Source: Dichotomocladium elegans (Eukaryota > Mucoromycota > Mucoromycetes > Mucorales > Lichtheimiaceae). From it: 64,000 nucleotides of DNA. Each line of letters begins with the position of its first letter. Position 1 is the stretch's first letter. A model generated the notes under the pieces. It was not told the DNA's origin and did no database searches. It saw nothing but the letters and a program-made list of their open reading frames with translations. The translations under genes and the position numbers were made by a program. Positions 1-12,400 of the stretch are shown one piece after another. The stretch is from assembly GCA_025716815.1 (NCBI GenBank), contig JAIXMN010000012.1, positions 1 to 64,000 on the forward strand. The letters are read 5' to 3'.

Positions 1-602
1 GGAGTAGACATGGTGTTGTGTACACATTACACGGATTAGAGCTGGGTGATTCCAGTTTTTCCACATCATGACAGACAGTATGGTTTCAGGCATCGTAATG
101 ACGCGAGTGTCGGCTTGCCTTTTGCCTGTCTGAGACTTCTTGGAGTTGCACCGCACCGCAACATAATATGTCATTCATATAAGATATCCTGATGTTTTGT
201 ATTTAGAATGTTTAAGCATCTGCGATTCTATTGCTATGGGTAAATATAATCAAGATACATTATAGGTGGAGACGAATTAGATCCTCGCCTTATTAATCTT
301 AGTCGGTTGATATATGGACGTTTAATCTGGTAAGGCTTTTGAAGCATCCTTATCCTCGGGCATGAGTCGGTATAATGGAAGCCTGGGATTCAAAAACAAG
401 TTTTTAGACCTGATGCAGATGATGTACCACACAATAAAGATTGTTTGTTTACTAGTAAAGCAGCCACAAACATAGAAGTTTCTATATATTGTACAGGAGT
501 ACTCTGGTGTGTGTATATGCATGTGGGTGGCACTGGCAAATATGAAGGCAAGGAGGGAGGAATATCTTACGCAATATGCGTCTGTGTCTCTTCGCGACAA
601 GT
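1..602. other. intergenic, nothing recognised
   Basis: AT-rich sequence beyond the 3' end of the phosphate carrier gene. Only short, low-complexity reading frames are present on both strands and none resembles a protein family I know. It probably holds the carrier's 3' untranslated region and the flank of a gene outside the window. Confidence 0.5.
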
Positions 603-1740
603 TCACTTGCTAATTTCGACACCGCCTGTTGCGCCAAGGACGCGTTTAATATCGCCATAGATAGCAAACTGACCAGCCGTGAGAGTAGCCACCATGACGA
701 TACGGGGTCCAAGGCCTAAGAAGAGTCCTTTCATCCCAAGCTGGCCGGCCAATTGCACAAGGCGTGAGCTCACCGATTGACCTTCGGCGCCAGGGGCTTT
801 GTTGATCTTGGACAGCAAAGTATCAGCGGGCTGTGAGATAATGGCTGCTGCGGTACCGGCGATGATGCCCGCCCCAAGATTAACTGTAGTAATTGTTCCT
901 GGCGAAAGCTTGTCTTTGGGTGTAGACATCGTACTGTAGATAGCCTCGCTGCGAATCCAGGAAAGCACAAGCAATCATGGTCAGCACAAGCAGGATATGC
1001 AGTTCTCTTTCTGCTTTTTTTTTTTAAAAATAAAACTTACGCAGCGCGCTCATAAACTACGAACTTGGCCATTGTATAAGGAACCTGCTTGAATAAAATG
1101 GGACCAAACCCTGAGTAGAAGCCTTTGATGACTCCCTCTTCCTTCAATAAACGGGAAAAGCCGCTGAGAAGGCCAGTCGCAAATGAGGGTTGTGAGACAA
1201 GGCGAATGCGTGTGGCCTCCAAGGGACATAGTGCCACGTCAGCAAAGAATTCTGCAATCGCAGACGCGCCGAGGTAGATGGATGTACGGTTCTCGCGGGC
1301 CTTGTCAACACCAACCATCTCAATAAAGGTCTTTTTCCAGAATTCATAGCCACCAAATTTGAAAGCGCCTTGTAGAAAATAGCCAGCCGCGGTAGGACCA
1401 AAGCCAGTCAGCAAGGCCCCAGCGCCTTCGTTTTGGATAACCTGACGGAAACCGGCAATCATTCCCTTAAAAAAAAGCACCATGCGAATATGTTAGCAGC
1501 TTCCTTACAGTAACTTGAATCAAGTGAAGTCTGATGCACCTTGTTATACACCTCAGGGGAGAGCTGAATTCTGGTCTTGACGACGTCGACGGGCGTCATA
1601 GCACCGTGAGTGATGGCACAACATACGGCACCCGCAAATGCAAAACGAGCATACAAACTGACGCCAGTAGGAGCTGCGTAATCAGCACCAATGGCGGGGA
1701 TGTAGAAACGCTTCTTCAGGGTATCGTTAGGAGGAATCAT
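603..1740 (-). CDS. mitochondrial phosphate carrier (PiC), SLC25 family
   Basis: Three exons (1540-1740, 1041-1465, 603-948) join in frame to 323 residues. The protein belongs to the mitochondrial carrier family and should import phosphate with protons across the inner membrane for ATP synthesis. The three carrier signatures are visible: [10 protein letters not shown] in repeat 1, [12 protein letters not shown] in repeat 2 and [10 protein letters not shown] in repeat 3. The opening residues match the N-terminus of phosphate carriers of the Mir1/Pic2 type rather than other SLC25 members. Donor and acceptor sites are standard GT-AG. The gene is divergent from the 2-oxoglutarate dehydrogenase gene, with about 280 bp between the start codons. 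I cannot decide between Mir1 and Pic2 orthology without a tree. Confidence 0.93.
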
Positions 1741-2021
1741 GTTTATTAATGAAAAAGAGAAAGAGAAGATCGGTAAACACAACAAGGTTCCCTTTCATCC
1801 CTAACAATTTTGTGGACAAACATTGCCCATGCAAATGAAGCCTGTGGGAGGGGGAGTGGAGAGTGTCCTCACTTTGTGAAAGTTCCCAACGCTTAATACT
1901 AGTGCCTGAGAAAAGCAGATCTTCCGACTGTTACCATCCCCGAAATAGACACCATATAAGAACGCCACCTTCACCCTCTCACTCTGCTTCTTTCCTTTCA
2001 CATCTCGACCCCATCTCCACC
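1741..2021. promoter_or_regulatory. shared divergent promoter of phosphate carrier and 2-OGDH E1 genes
   Basis: This 281-bp gap separates the two start codons of divergently transcribed mitochondrial genes. A TATA-like TATAAG lies at 1955-1960, about 65 bp upstream of the E1 start. Pyrimidine-rich tracts precede the E1 ATG, as is common in fungal promoters. Co-regulation of the two genes is an inference from the arrangement. Confidence 0.5.
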
Positions 2022-5000
2022 ATGTACCGATTGTCGGCACTCTCACGTGCTGCCTCCAGACCGCTCACTTTTAAACTGAGAACTAGTGCTCCTGTGGCCG
2101 TCCACCGTGTTTTTGCGAGATCATTCCATACGAATCAAGTCCGGTGGGCCAAAGCTGCACCAGCGGCCAACGACGGCTTCCTCCATGGTAATTCTGCTCC
2201 GTACATTGAGGAAATGTATGAAGCCTGGCTGAGAGAACCGTCTTCGGTTCATCTCTCCTGGCAAGTGTATTTTAAGAATATGTCCAAGGGCGTTGCTCCC
2301 GGTCAAGCATATACGCCGCCGCCTACGCTGGTTCCGTCTGCGAGCGCAAGGCTTCCTAGTCTTCCAGACGCGGTGATTCCCAACGCAATCAACGGCTCCT
2401 CCTCTGAGATCATCGACCACATGAAAATACAGCTTCTCGTCAGAGCATACCAGGTGCGGGGCCACCACCTTGCCAACCTTGACCCACTCGGCATTCAGCA
2501 CGCAGATATTCTCCATTCTAGCCCACCTGAATTGTCTCACAGTTATTACGGCTTCACCGAGAAGGACCTTGATCGCACCTTTTCCTTAGGTCCTGGCATT
2601 TTGCCAGGCTTTATGAATAAGGCCACATCATTACCACTACGAGATATCATTGACAATCTCAAGAAAACCTACTGTAAGTCATGTGTGTGTGTGTGTATCT
2701 GCATGATCAAAGGAGCTGGGATTAAACACAAAAATGGCATGGCAGGTGGGTCAATCGGCGTCGAATATATTCATATCCCCGACCGTGCTCAGTGCGACTG
2801 GATTCGCGAGCGCATCGAGAACCCTCAACCGTTCAAATACAGTGTCGATGAGAAACGCATGATTCTAGACCGTCTCACTTGGTCAGACAGCTTCGAGCGA
2901 TTCGTTGCCAGCAAGTATCCCTCTGAGAAGCGCTTTGGACTCGAGGGAGGAGAGTCGCTTATTCCCGGTATGAAGGCCTTGGTACGTAGTGCACATTTCC
3001 TGGTCACATGCGTAATCAAATTTTTGACATCATATTTTTTTTAGATTGATCGTTCGGTCGATTTGGGAGTCGAATCCATCGTCATCGGTATGCCTCACCG
3101 TGGCCGCCTCAATGTCCTTAGCAACGTCGTCCGCAAGCCGAATGAATCCATCTTTTGCGAGTTCAGTGGTTCCGTTGAACCCTCCGAGGAAGGGTCCGGC
3201 GACGTGAAGTACCACCTTGGCATGAACTATGTCCGCCCCACACCTTCTGGAAAACGCGTCCATCTTTCACTCGTGGCCAATCCCTCTCATCTAGAAGCTG
3301 TTAATCCTGTCGTTCTTGGAAAGACTCGCGCCCTCCAGTACTACAGTAAGGATAACAGCCGCGTCCATTCGATGGCCATCCTCATGCATGGTGATGCTGC
3401 CTTTGCTGGTCAGGGCGTTGTCTACGAGACCATGGGGTTCCACGATCTCCCCGCCTACTCCACAGGTGGCACAATTCATATTGTTGTGAACAATCAAATT
3501 GGTTTCACCACCGACCCCCGTTTTGGTCGTTCTACTCCCTACTGTACCGATATTGCAAAGGGCATCAACGCTCCTGTCTTCCACGTAAACGGTGACGATG
3601 TCGAGGCAGTCACGTACGTGATGCAGCTAGCTGCTGACTGGCGCCAGACCTTCCACAAGGACGTGGTCATTGATCTCGTGTGCTACCGCAAACACGGTCA
3701 CAATGAAACAGATCAACCAAGCTTTACTCAACCCAAAATGTATGAGGCAATTGCCAAGCAGGAACCCGTCGCGAAAAAGTATACCGACCAGCTCATCAAA
3801 GAGGGGAGCTTGACTGCCGAAGAGATTGAACAGATGAAGCAACGTGTTTGGAATATCCTAGAAGAGAGCTATTCAAAGAGCAAAGATTATAAACCTACCT
3901 CTCGTGAATGGCTAACCAGCTCATGGCCAGGTAATCAGTGGTATAGGAAGGGTCGTGGAAGAGGCCTATTGTGATTCGGGTATTTACGGGTATGGCTGTC
4001 GCACATAGGCTTCAAGTCACCCAAGGAGTGCGCTGAAGAGATCCTTCCGCACCATCCCACCGGTGTACCCAAGGAGGTTCTCCAGCAAGTAGGCGCAGCC
4101 TTGACCAATGTTAAGAATGGCTTCAATGTCCATCGGAATCTAAGCCGCATCATTCAGACCCGCGGTAAGGCTCTGAAGTCTGGAAAGGACATTGACTGGT
4201 CCACTGCCGAAGCTTTGGCCTGGGGTTCGCTATTACTTGAGGGCAAGCATGTTCGTTGCTCTGGCCAGGATGTCGAGCGGGGCACTTTCTCCCAGCGACA
4301 TGCAGTCCTGCACGACCAAAAGACAGATGAGCTCTACACACTCTTGAACCATATCTCTCCCGAGCAAGGCCAGCTTACGATAAGCAACTCATCACTCTCG
4401 GAATTTGGTGTCCTTGGATTTGAGCTTGGCTACTCTCTCGTCGATCCCAACTCGTTGGTGATCTGGGAAGCCCAGTTTGGTGACTTTGCGAATGGCGCGC
4501 AGTGTATCATTGACCAGTTCATATCTGCTGGCGAACAGAAATGGCTTCAGCGTACTGGCCTTGTGATGTCACTTCCTCACGGATACGATGGACAGGGCCC
4601 CGAACACTCATCGGCTCGCATTGAACGCTACCTCCAACTCTGCGATGACAACCCGTATGTCTTCCCCTCCGCAGAAAAGCTGAACCGCCAGCATCAGGAC
4701 TGCAATATGCAGGTTGTCTATGCCTCCACACCCGCACAGCTGTTCCATGTCCTCCGCCGGCAGATCAACCGCGAGTTCCGAAAGCCCTTGATCTTACCAT
4801 TTTCAAAATCTCTCCTCCGCCACCCCATGGCTCGCTCCACTCTCGATGAGATGACCATGGACACGAGCTTCCAGCTATATCTGCCTGAGCCCCATCCGGA
4901 ACACCTCCAGTCCCCCGAAAATATCACCAAGCATATTCTCTGCTCTGGTCAGGTTTACTACAACTTGCTCAAGGCCCGCGATGCCGGCAATTTGACGAAT

Positions 5001-5300
5001 GTTGCCATATCACGTGTCGAACAGCTTAATCCTTTCCCATATCAGCAGCTGAAGGAACACGCAGACAAATATCCCAATGCAGAGATCATCTGGTGTCAAG
5101 AAGAGCCGCTGAACATGGGCGCCTGGAACCATGTTCAGCCCAGAATTACCACTGCTTTGTCGGAGACTATTCACCACGCTGGCAGGACTCCTCGATATGC
5201 TGGTCGTGAGCCTTCTGCCTCTGTTGCCACTGGTAATAAGAAGAAGCATTTCAAAGAAGAGCAAGACCTTATCAACGCTGCATTGACGGATGAAGCTTAA
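2022..5300 (+). CDS. KGD1: 2-oxoglutarate dehydrogenase E1 component, mitochondrial
   Basis: Four exons (2022-2673, 2746-2981, 3045-3930, 4009-5300) give 1021 residues, the usual length for E1. The enzyme is the thiamine-diphosphate-dependent subunit that decarboxylates 2-oxoglutarate in the TCA cycle. The first about 45 residues are rich in Arg, Ser and Ala with no acidic residues, as in a mitochondrial presequence. The following N-terminal region ([18 protein letters not shown], then QVYFKN) is typical of eukaryotic and bacterial SucA. The ThDP-binding core shows [17 protein letters not shown] and the long [11 protein letters not shown] block. The C-terminal transketolase-like part ends at residue 1021. 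The start was chosen at 2022 because it opens the presequence; the reading frame is open further upstream but without that feature. Confidence 0.97.
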
Positions 5301-5703
5301 GGGGTTCAACGAATCATTGCTTCCATCCATCCCATTTAATGGATTCATTATTGTCATAAGCATTGACCTCTTCTCTGATTTCCGTATGTACAAAATCTTT
5401 TATTTTCCTCGTTTCATTTAGATAAAAGAACTATGTTTTTTTATCGTATGCTTCATTGCCCATCGTAAATACGTATGTGCTTTGTGTGCATATACTTCTA
5501 CACACACAAACACATGGGATAGCTCCATATCATGGCATGTTCCCTGGAGAGAATGATTTGCGCTGGTGCATAACCAACATGTAACAAACAGATTTTCCTA
5601 GTCTCCATGACGAACCTTTAGCACCGTTCGTTTAAAAATTCAGCCTTAAACCAGACATCTCAACTCATATTTCCTATCTTCTCTTCCATTTGTGATACAT
5701 TTT
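5301..5703. other. intergenic, nothing recognised
   Basis: AT-rich spacer between the 2-OGDH gene and the next reading frame on the same strand. It probably holds the terminator of the former and the promoter of the latter; no specific site stands out. Confidence 0.4.
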
Positions 5704-7113
5704 ATGATCAGTGGAAGTACTTTTCTTTTAATGATGGGCTATGTCGCCCTCGCATACACGCATACTACAAGATACCAAACGCCTGCGGTTGTAGATCAAT
5801 GTATTATACATGTTCGCGTGGTGTCTCTCCTTTTTGTCGAGCTAATCAAGGTTTCATTAGCACTGTCGTCTTTGTCTTTGCCTCCGTCGTCGCCGACATT
5901 CATTGTCAGCTTACCTCTAGATTTTGTCGACATTGGTGATGAGGATCTCCATGCTGCTCGCGCTGCACCGCCTGTAGGGCATGCTCAACAGACACATCAT
6001 CCATTATCGTCCGCTCCGCCAACCACCGAGGAACAGACAGCGAAATTCCCCGACAATACAGCCCCTGGTACGGGCGAGAGCAGCAACAAGATGATAGTGG
6101 CCATCGTCAGCGCAAGCACAGGAGGTGTTGTCGTTCTTGGGGCAGTCGCTCTCTTTGTCTGGCACACATACAACCGCCGTGATATGGGCTCTCTGCTGCC
6201 TGTCACAGCAGAAGATGACACAATCCCACATAATATCTCGAAATTTCCCGAGCCAACTCACCCGTCCTCGTATTCTTCAAGTGCTTCCTCTTCGATGAGT
6301 GAGAGCAGCAGCCGCAGCAGCAATAGTAGCGATGACCATAGTCATGACAATAATCCAATTTCTACCCAGAGCCTCTGTTCAGCAGTGAACACATATGGAA
6401 GATATGACTCAGCAACCACCAGACACCCGCACCCACAGCGCCTCTCTACGATTGTCGAGGAAAGAAATCATGGCAGCTGCATACCAGCTGCAGAGGATTT
6501 TCAGATCTCAACGCTTGGCGAGTTGGCCAAGGTGACTGCTAGGTTCATGGGCATTGAGAATCCTGTCGTTCGCGATGAAACTCCTGAGGTTGTAAACAAT
6601 CCAGATATGTGTTCGATCATCAACAACAACAGCAGCAGCAGCACTACTCAATGTCATCCTCCCGGCCCCAGCAATAACACCAGCATCAAGACCACCGACA
6701 CCTTAAATAACGCAACCCAGAAAATCCTCAGGTATCCACCATTCTTTGTTGCGCATGGGGAACGTAAAGAAATATGTCAGCAACAAGAGAATTATCATCA
6801 GCTTGTCACGTCCACCTCATCACCATCCATTGCGACACATTATACGGATGCACCGAGCCTTACCTACTCTATCAGAAAACTCATACGTCATCCTCAACGT
6901 CTCTCGTCTCCAGTCCGACGAAAAAGGCAGAGTTTCGACATTGGTTCGATCGCGGAGCAGCGGGAGATCATTCCCGCCACCCCGTTAGGGATGCCTGCAA
7001 CGCAGTTTGTACCACTTCAGAACAGTCCATTCCACTTTGTTCCTCGACTATCCATCATGTTGGACCCTGAGAAGCGCCAAGGCATTCATGAAATCCCAAA
7101 GAACACCCTATAA
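5704..7113 (+). CDS. hypothetical single-pass membrane protein
   Basis: An uninterrupted frame of about 469 residues. I do not recognise a family. It starts with a hydrophobic stretch that could be a signal peptide (residues 1-17), then a Pro/Thr/Ser-rich segment, then one clear transmembrane helix near residues 125-147 (MIVAIVSASTGGVVVLGAVALFVW, split here as MIVAIVSASTGGVV and VLGAVALFVW) followed by basic HTYNRR. The C-terminal half is long, low in hydrophobic content and has runs of Ser and Asn. This is the layout of fungal cell-surface sensors or mucin-like anchors with a cytoplasmic tail. The frame also opens upstream at a non-ATG codon, so 5704 is the first ATG; an upstream intron cannot be excluded. 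Confidence 0.6.
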   Translation: MISGSTFLLMMGYVALAYTHTTRYQTPAVVDQCIIHVRVVSLLFVELIKVSLALSSLSLPPSSPTFIVSLPLDFVDIGDEDLHAARAAPPVGHAQQTHHPLSSAPPTTEEQTAKFPDNTAPGTGESSNKMIVAIVSASTGGVVVLGAVALFVWHTYNRRDMGSLLPVTAEDDTIPHNISKFPEPTHPSSYSSSASSSMSESSSRSSNSSDDHSHDNNPISTQSLCSAVNTYGRYDSATTRHPHPQRLSTIVEERNHGSCIPAAEDFQISTLGELAKVTARFMGIENPVVRDETPEVVNNPDMCSIINNNSSSSTTQCHPPGPSNNTSIKTTDTLNNATQKILRYPPFFVAHGERKEICQQQENYHQLVTSTSSPSIATHYTDAPSLTYSIRKLIRHPQRLSSPVRRKRQSFDIGSIAEQREIIPATPLGMPATQFVPLQNSPFHFVPRLSIMLDPEKRQGIHEIPKNTL

Positions 7114-7244
7114 TTCGCTATCAGTCTCAACCATCCCGTTGTAGTGTAAAAATATGCAAAATATACCCTAAGATGGAAGCCATGTTGCACACGGACAAAG
7201 ATGTCATTTTACCAATCACATGCGGGAATCGCTCACCAAGAAAG

Positions 7245-7292
<48 letters not shown>

Positions 7293-8189
7293 GAGCAGAA
7301 CACGTCACTGCCGACAATGATTATAGGAATGGCGCAAAATGGGAAATCACCATACAGCATATGTCTCGTTGACGTTTCTCTGATTCTACGTAGAAACTGT
7401 GCCTTGAACTAGAGGAGATTATAAAAGCCTTGAAAATGTGGGCAATTATCGATGTCGACAAAGATGATCAAGTCAAATAGGTTTACTGCAGGAAGGCCTG
7501 ACATAATTGCAGCAATAAAGCCATCTTGACCATCTATTGTGCCATACCCGGTAACCATTTACTGGAACACAATGCGAGAGAATTTGCTGCTGGGAGGCTA
7601 GAGAGCCTGCTGCTTGTGCAATATCTCGGATGAAAGCGATCTGCTGCAAAAAGGAATATCGGCAGTATTAACCTAGTCACGAGAGCGCTATGTAGATTGA
7701 GAGAGTGCCACACTCGATGTCTCTTTTCGTCAGTCCACCATTGTTTTTTTTAGGCTTTGGTCCTGTGTACATCAGGGGTAGCCACTGAGTGCGTGTGAAT
7801 GCGTGCATGAGTTAAGTCCGCCTCATCCTAGATTATCATGCTCGGATTACATCAAACAGCAGCGCGAGAACAAGATTCATTATTGTTTACACTTCAAGAA
7901 TAGGATCTAGGAGAGGTAAATATAATAGAACAAGGCAAAAACGTACATCAAGCCCTTGATCTTCTCTATGGCACCATAAACAGGATGTTCTACTTCTTTA
8001 TATTCCTCATAACAAGCCAGCTTCTCAGCACGCCCCATATAAGTCCGTATGCGACATGATCGCAGACGGAAGATCGATTGCTGATATACACTTGCTTGTG
8101 TCAAAGGTTGGAGACGTCAAAATGAACTACAACCAAAGTCTCTTTTCCATGCCTTCATCCGGTATGATCACTATCATATTAAATTGTTC
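7114..8189. other. gene-poor region
   Basis: No convincing gene is seen. A (CT)n tract lies at about 7246-7289. The other reading frames are short and lack family resemblance. Confidence 0.45.
7246..7289. repeat. (CT)n microsatellite
   Basis: An almost perfect CT dinucleotide run of about 44 bases that produces artificial Leu-Ser and Arg-Glu reading frames on the two strands. Confidence 0.95.
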
Positions 8190-8589
8190 TATTGCAACTG
8201 ACATCCTTTCTCCTTTGTGGACGCGGGTCTGATGACTCACGGAAGAGAGGAGACCCACGGGCTCTCCTGCTCTCTCTGCTCGTTTACTTACCGCCTGTCA
8301 TTCCCTCGGTTGGTGCCCTGGCTGCTGCCACTATTCTTTTTCGTTGTGATTGCTCTTTTCTCTACTTCTCCGCCCCTAGTTACATATCCCCCGAACTATC
8401 CGGACTAATTCTTGGGTTGCCAAGGACTGTTAGGGTGAGTTAAAGTAGTGTTTCAACTGACTAACAGGACTCCAATCAACCGATGCGGAAACTTTTTGCC
8501 TATTAATACGACAATTTTTTATCCCCATTTATGCGATCTCTTTTCGTATTTTGTACGACATTATTTTACCTTGTGTTCGAAATTTAAAG
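8190..8589 (+). mobile_element. decayed right end of a Fanzor-type transposon (solo relic)
   Basis: The stretch 8430-8589 matches the right end of the element at 54.6-54.77 kb: GTAGTGTTT, then CTGACTAACAGG, GATGCGG, CCTATTAATACGACAA, TATGCGA-like sequence, and an end in AAATTTAAAG next to TA (8590-8591). The part from about 8230 also resembles the inverted right end near 22.4-22.6 kb (shared GGAAGAGAGGAG, TTCCCTCG, GCCCTGGC). The RNA hairpins seen in the other two copies are not preserved here, and no transposase or Fanzor coding sequence is adjacent. The left limit is uncertain. Confidence 0.7.
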
Positions 8590-8591
8590 TA

Positions 8592-9478
8592 GACGCGAGT
8601 CAGCAGGACATAGCGTGAAAGGTTACACGAATCCTCCCACAGTTAATGTCGATCCATTTCAGAAGGGAGGTGTGATGCGCTGCTGATTCCTTGACTCCCC
8701 TAGGGAGGAACAGTAACTTAAAAAGATTGTTCATTCGATCAATTACTTTTTTTTTATAATACCCGAATATCGTGCATGGGAGTAGTTACGTGGAACTCCA
8801 TTAATACCTTTTGCTATTTTTAATGGTAGCTCTCATCTTTTATGTCAAGTGTGCTGAAGATAATCGCGTATGGTTATCAGCAATGTATCACTTCTCGGCT
8901 TCCATCCTATGTAGATCTGAATGTAGTATATATTGCAATTCGTCAACTGAAGAACAAATTGTAGCCGAGAAAGATAACCTGCTCATCCATCTGTAGGTGC
9001 TACAACAATAAGCTGGCTCTGTTCAAGTCACAGCAGTACCTTACCATTGTCCAAGTTGTGTGACTGACAATGCTGCGGATATACAAGAGATCAGGCAATC
9101 CAATGCCAATCCTCGCGGCAACCGCACCATCAGCAGTGGTACCATTCACACATATCACCAGCTATTTCCCTCTTTAAAGAGTTGAACGGAAGCGAAAGAT
9201 AGAAACATTTTTATGTTTCCGCTCGAACCACATACAACAATCCGCATTCACTGACAACCTGTCTGCCCCGCAGCTACGTCAGCAATTTTAAAAAGCGCAA
9301 AAAAGAAGCTGTGGTGTGATAGTGCACATCCAAAAAGGGTCCTTCATTTTTTACTGAATATCCCAGTGGCTCAAAAAAGGAGTTACAGCAGCAAAAACAA
9401 ACGGGGACCTCAGCATTCATCGTAAACACAACGCTTCAATAATCGCGGAACACTGATCAGCAACCAGCACACGATCGG
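8592..9478. other. intergenic, nothing recognised
   Basis: No family-like reading frame is seen. The last 300 bases are probably the promoter and 5' leader of the bromodomain-kinase gene; AAAAAGCGCAAAAAAGAAG-type purine runs occur, but no distinct motif. Confidence 0.4.
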
Positions 9479-12400
9479 ATGGACAATTGGGCCATGAACG
9501 AAAACGGAGACCCCACTGTTGGGACCGTCAATAACGTTCAGCTGCTCTGGAAGCTACAAGCTTTGCAACAATCACTTGGAATACCACTGGACCACAACGA
9601 AAGTATGGAACAATCTCAAGATTTTGCTGCTAGTCTTTCTGCAGACAATGGTAGCTTTGTGGACGGTGATTTAGCCCAGGAAGTGGACGATTTGTTGAAT
9701 ATGCAAGGTATTTGAGTCAGCCATGCTGACAACAATCGCTTAAGACGAAAGTATGCCCAACACCCACCAACTGCTTTTGTTTCTTTAAACAGACACGCTG
9801 AAGCAAGCCAGCTCGTCTGATTATTCGTTCCTTTCTAATAACGCGTTCTCGCTCCCTCCACCATCCTCCCAATATGGCATCCAGTCTTTCCAGCAAACAC
9901 CACAGCTAGCAGTGGTCTCCACAACTGTACCTGCCACACCAACAATGACAGTAGCTCCCCGAAAGCGCTCTCGATCGCCATCCTACTCAGATAGTCAGGA
10001 GAAGCGGCGCACCCCGTCGGAACGGAGCTATGAACAGCCTGCGCTTAATAGCCCTTCTTTTTTCCCTCCACCAGACAAGCGATTCGTCTTTTTCCCACAG
10101 CCCGTGCCCCCACCTCCCGTACCAGTCGACGTGCAAGCCGAGCACGATACCCAACTGTCCATACCTGCCAGCGAAGATAAAGACTCTCCTCGCCCTTGTC
10201 TGCGGTTACATATACAAAAGGACGATTCCGCAGCACATGTCCTCCACGAAAACACTAGAAAAGAGCAGGTTAATGAAGACCCCATGCGGCATCGTTTGGA
10301 CGTCAATGTAATTCGTCGCCTATCACTCGCCATTCTTCGACGACTCGGCATAACCATGGCGTTGAACGAGCTTCCCGAAGTGGACATTAGTCAATACACC
10401 ACGGAAGATTCCCAGCACCTTCTTCCGCAGAAAGCTATGGAGGTCATCACGACCATGATTCTCGGTACCTCAGGTGACAGAGATGTCAAAAAGACAGGCA
10501 ACTCCCAGATCTCCAACGGCGATCTGGTTGCAGTGCAGCAGATGGTGATCGCGGCTCTTCTGCATAAGGGTATTTCAATCAGCACGATTTTACCGAAGCC
10601 CACTCTGGTGGCAAGTTCAATTCCTGAATACGAGTCTGCCGCGGAAAATATGGATGAACATGGGGAAGGCTATGTACCGGGACCACTTTTTGTCGATCTT
10701 ACCGAGGTGCACTACGATATGCCCGTCAATATGACCCGCTTATTTCTACGTCTTTATCGATTCATCCTGAACATGCTCTTGGCGACGCCTGACTGCTGGC
10801 CGTTCGTACAGCCTGTCCCGGAAACAGCCGTCTTATACCATAAAGAGATCAAAGAACCAATGGATCTGTCAACAGTCGAACGCAAAATGTGGAATGGTGT
10901 CTACACGACATTTTCCAGATTCGAGGAAGACATCCAGCTTATATGGCAAAACGCAAAATCCTTCCATAGGAACACCGGTACAATTCCGAAGCACGCAGAT
11001 AATCTCGACAATTTGTTCAAGAAAATTGTTCGACAACTGAAGAAGCAAATACTGTAAGTGATTATCCTATCAACGTATAGTCCTTCAAAGCAGCTAATGA
11101 TGGTTGATAGCTTTGGCCCTGCTCAACGGAGCCCTGGTCATAGCGGGATCTATTTTGATCCGCTCAAGCCACTTCCGGAGGAGGTAGACCTATCCAAGGC
11201 GTTGTTATCTCGTTTATTTTCGCGAAACAGGTTGCTTCTGTGATAATTAATGAAATAGCTGCAATAACTAATCGCCATTCTGCTTAGCACTGTATATACA
11301 ATTTATTCCATGTCATCCTCAGATAGCCGTGTGAAAATGCATGGGCTTTCGCACGAAAAATTGCTTTATCTTCAACTTAACAGTCCGTTTTTCGAAGCTG
11401 TGCGCAGAATGAAAGAAAATCCCGAGGCGGATCACAGTGTAATACCTCGCTTCTTCATTGCAAAGAATCGAACTTTCCTCGAGCAGGTCAGCAGCCATGG
11501 CGTACTTGCTATCTTCCATAATGTGCTTGTCAAGCGAACCGAGCCTGGGCAATACGAAGTTGAAACGGATGTTGTCGTTGCCTATCCAGGTAGTCCTCTT
11601 TACAACATTGATTTACTTAATCAAGTGACAGACGAGCAATCACCACGCGCCTATATTTACCTCCGTCCGCTTCGAGTGCTCCAAAATATCAAGCTCCAGA
11701 TTAACCAGACTGTTGAGCGTGACTATTTTAAACGTCTCAATACGACAAGCAAGATCACACCCATTTCGCAAGCGGCAAATGTCAACGAAGACATCGAAAC
11801 TAAGGTCATTCTCTGGCGGATAGCACATACCGTTCTTTCACTGCCGTTTGACAAAAAAAGTGAAAATCAGCTGCGAGAACGACATCAATATAACAAAGAT
11901 CGGCGATGGACTACACGTAAATCGCCCTCTACGCCGGCCAGACTCAAGGCGGAAAACTCATCCCCGTCAAAATCCCAAGATACGACTATCCGCATCCCAA
12001 CATCGACTTTAGCCAGTGTAACACAAGAGGCAAAGTTTAAACATGCCGAACTCGCCCAATCTTCCCCTGACCTTTCCGAAGCCATCGCCACACATAGCAC
12101 CCCAACAACATCATCAAATACTCCTAGCATTCAACATGAACCTGTATCACATACCACACCGACCACTGCAACCGTAAGCAAATCCAGTAATAATTCTTCC
12201 CCTCTTACCAGCGTCCAATCCGACCCGAACTCTAATCGAGAGATGGATACGGACGTATGGCGGCGGTTATTTAAAGGTATGAAGTTGGAAATTTAGGCTC
12301 GATGGTCAATGCTAATTTATATTATAGAATGCCATAACAAAGGCGTCCGTATCGAAAAAATCTCAGAGAGGTACAAGGACTACAGCTGGTCTGTTCCCAA

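Noticed and set aside
7127..7412. Arg-Glu and Leu-Ser repeat frames
   Set aside because: They are produced by the (CT)n microsatellite.
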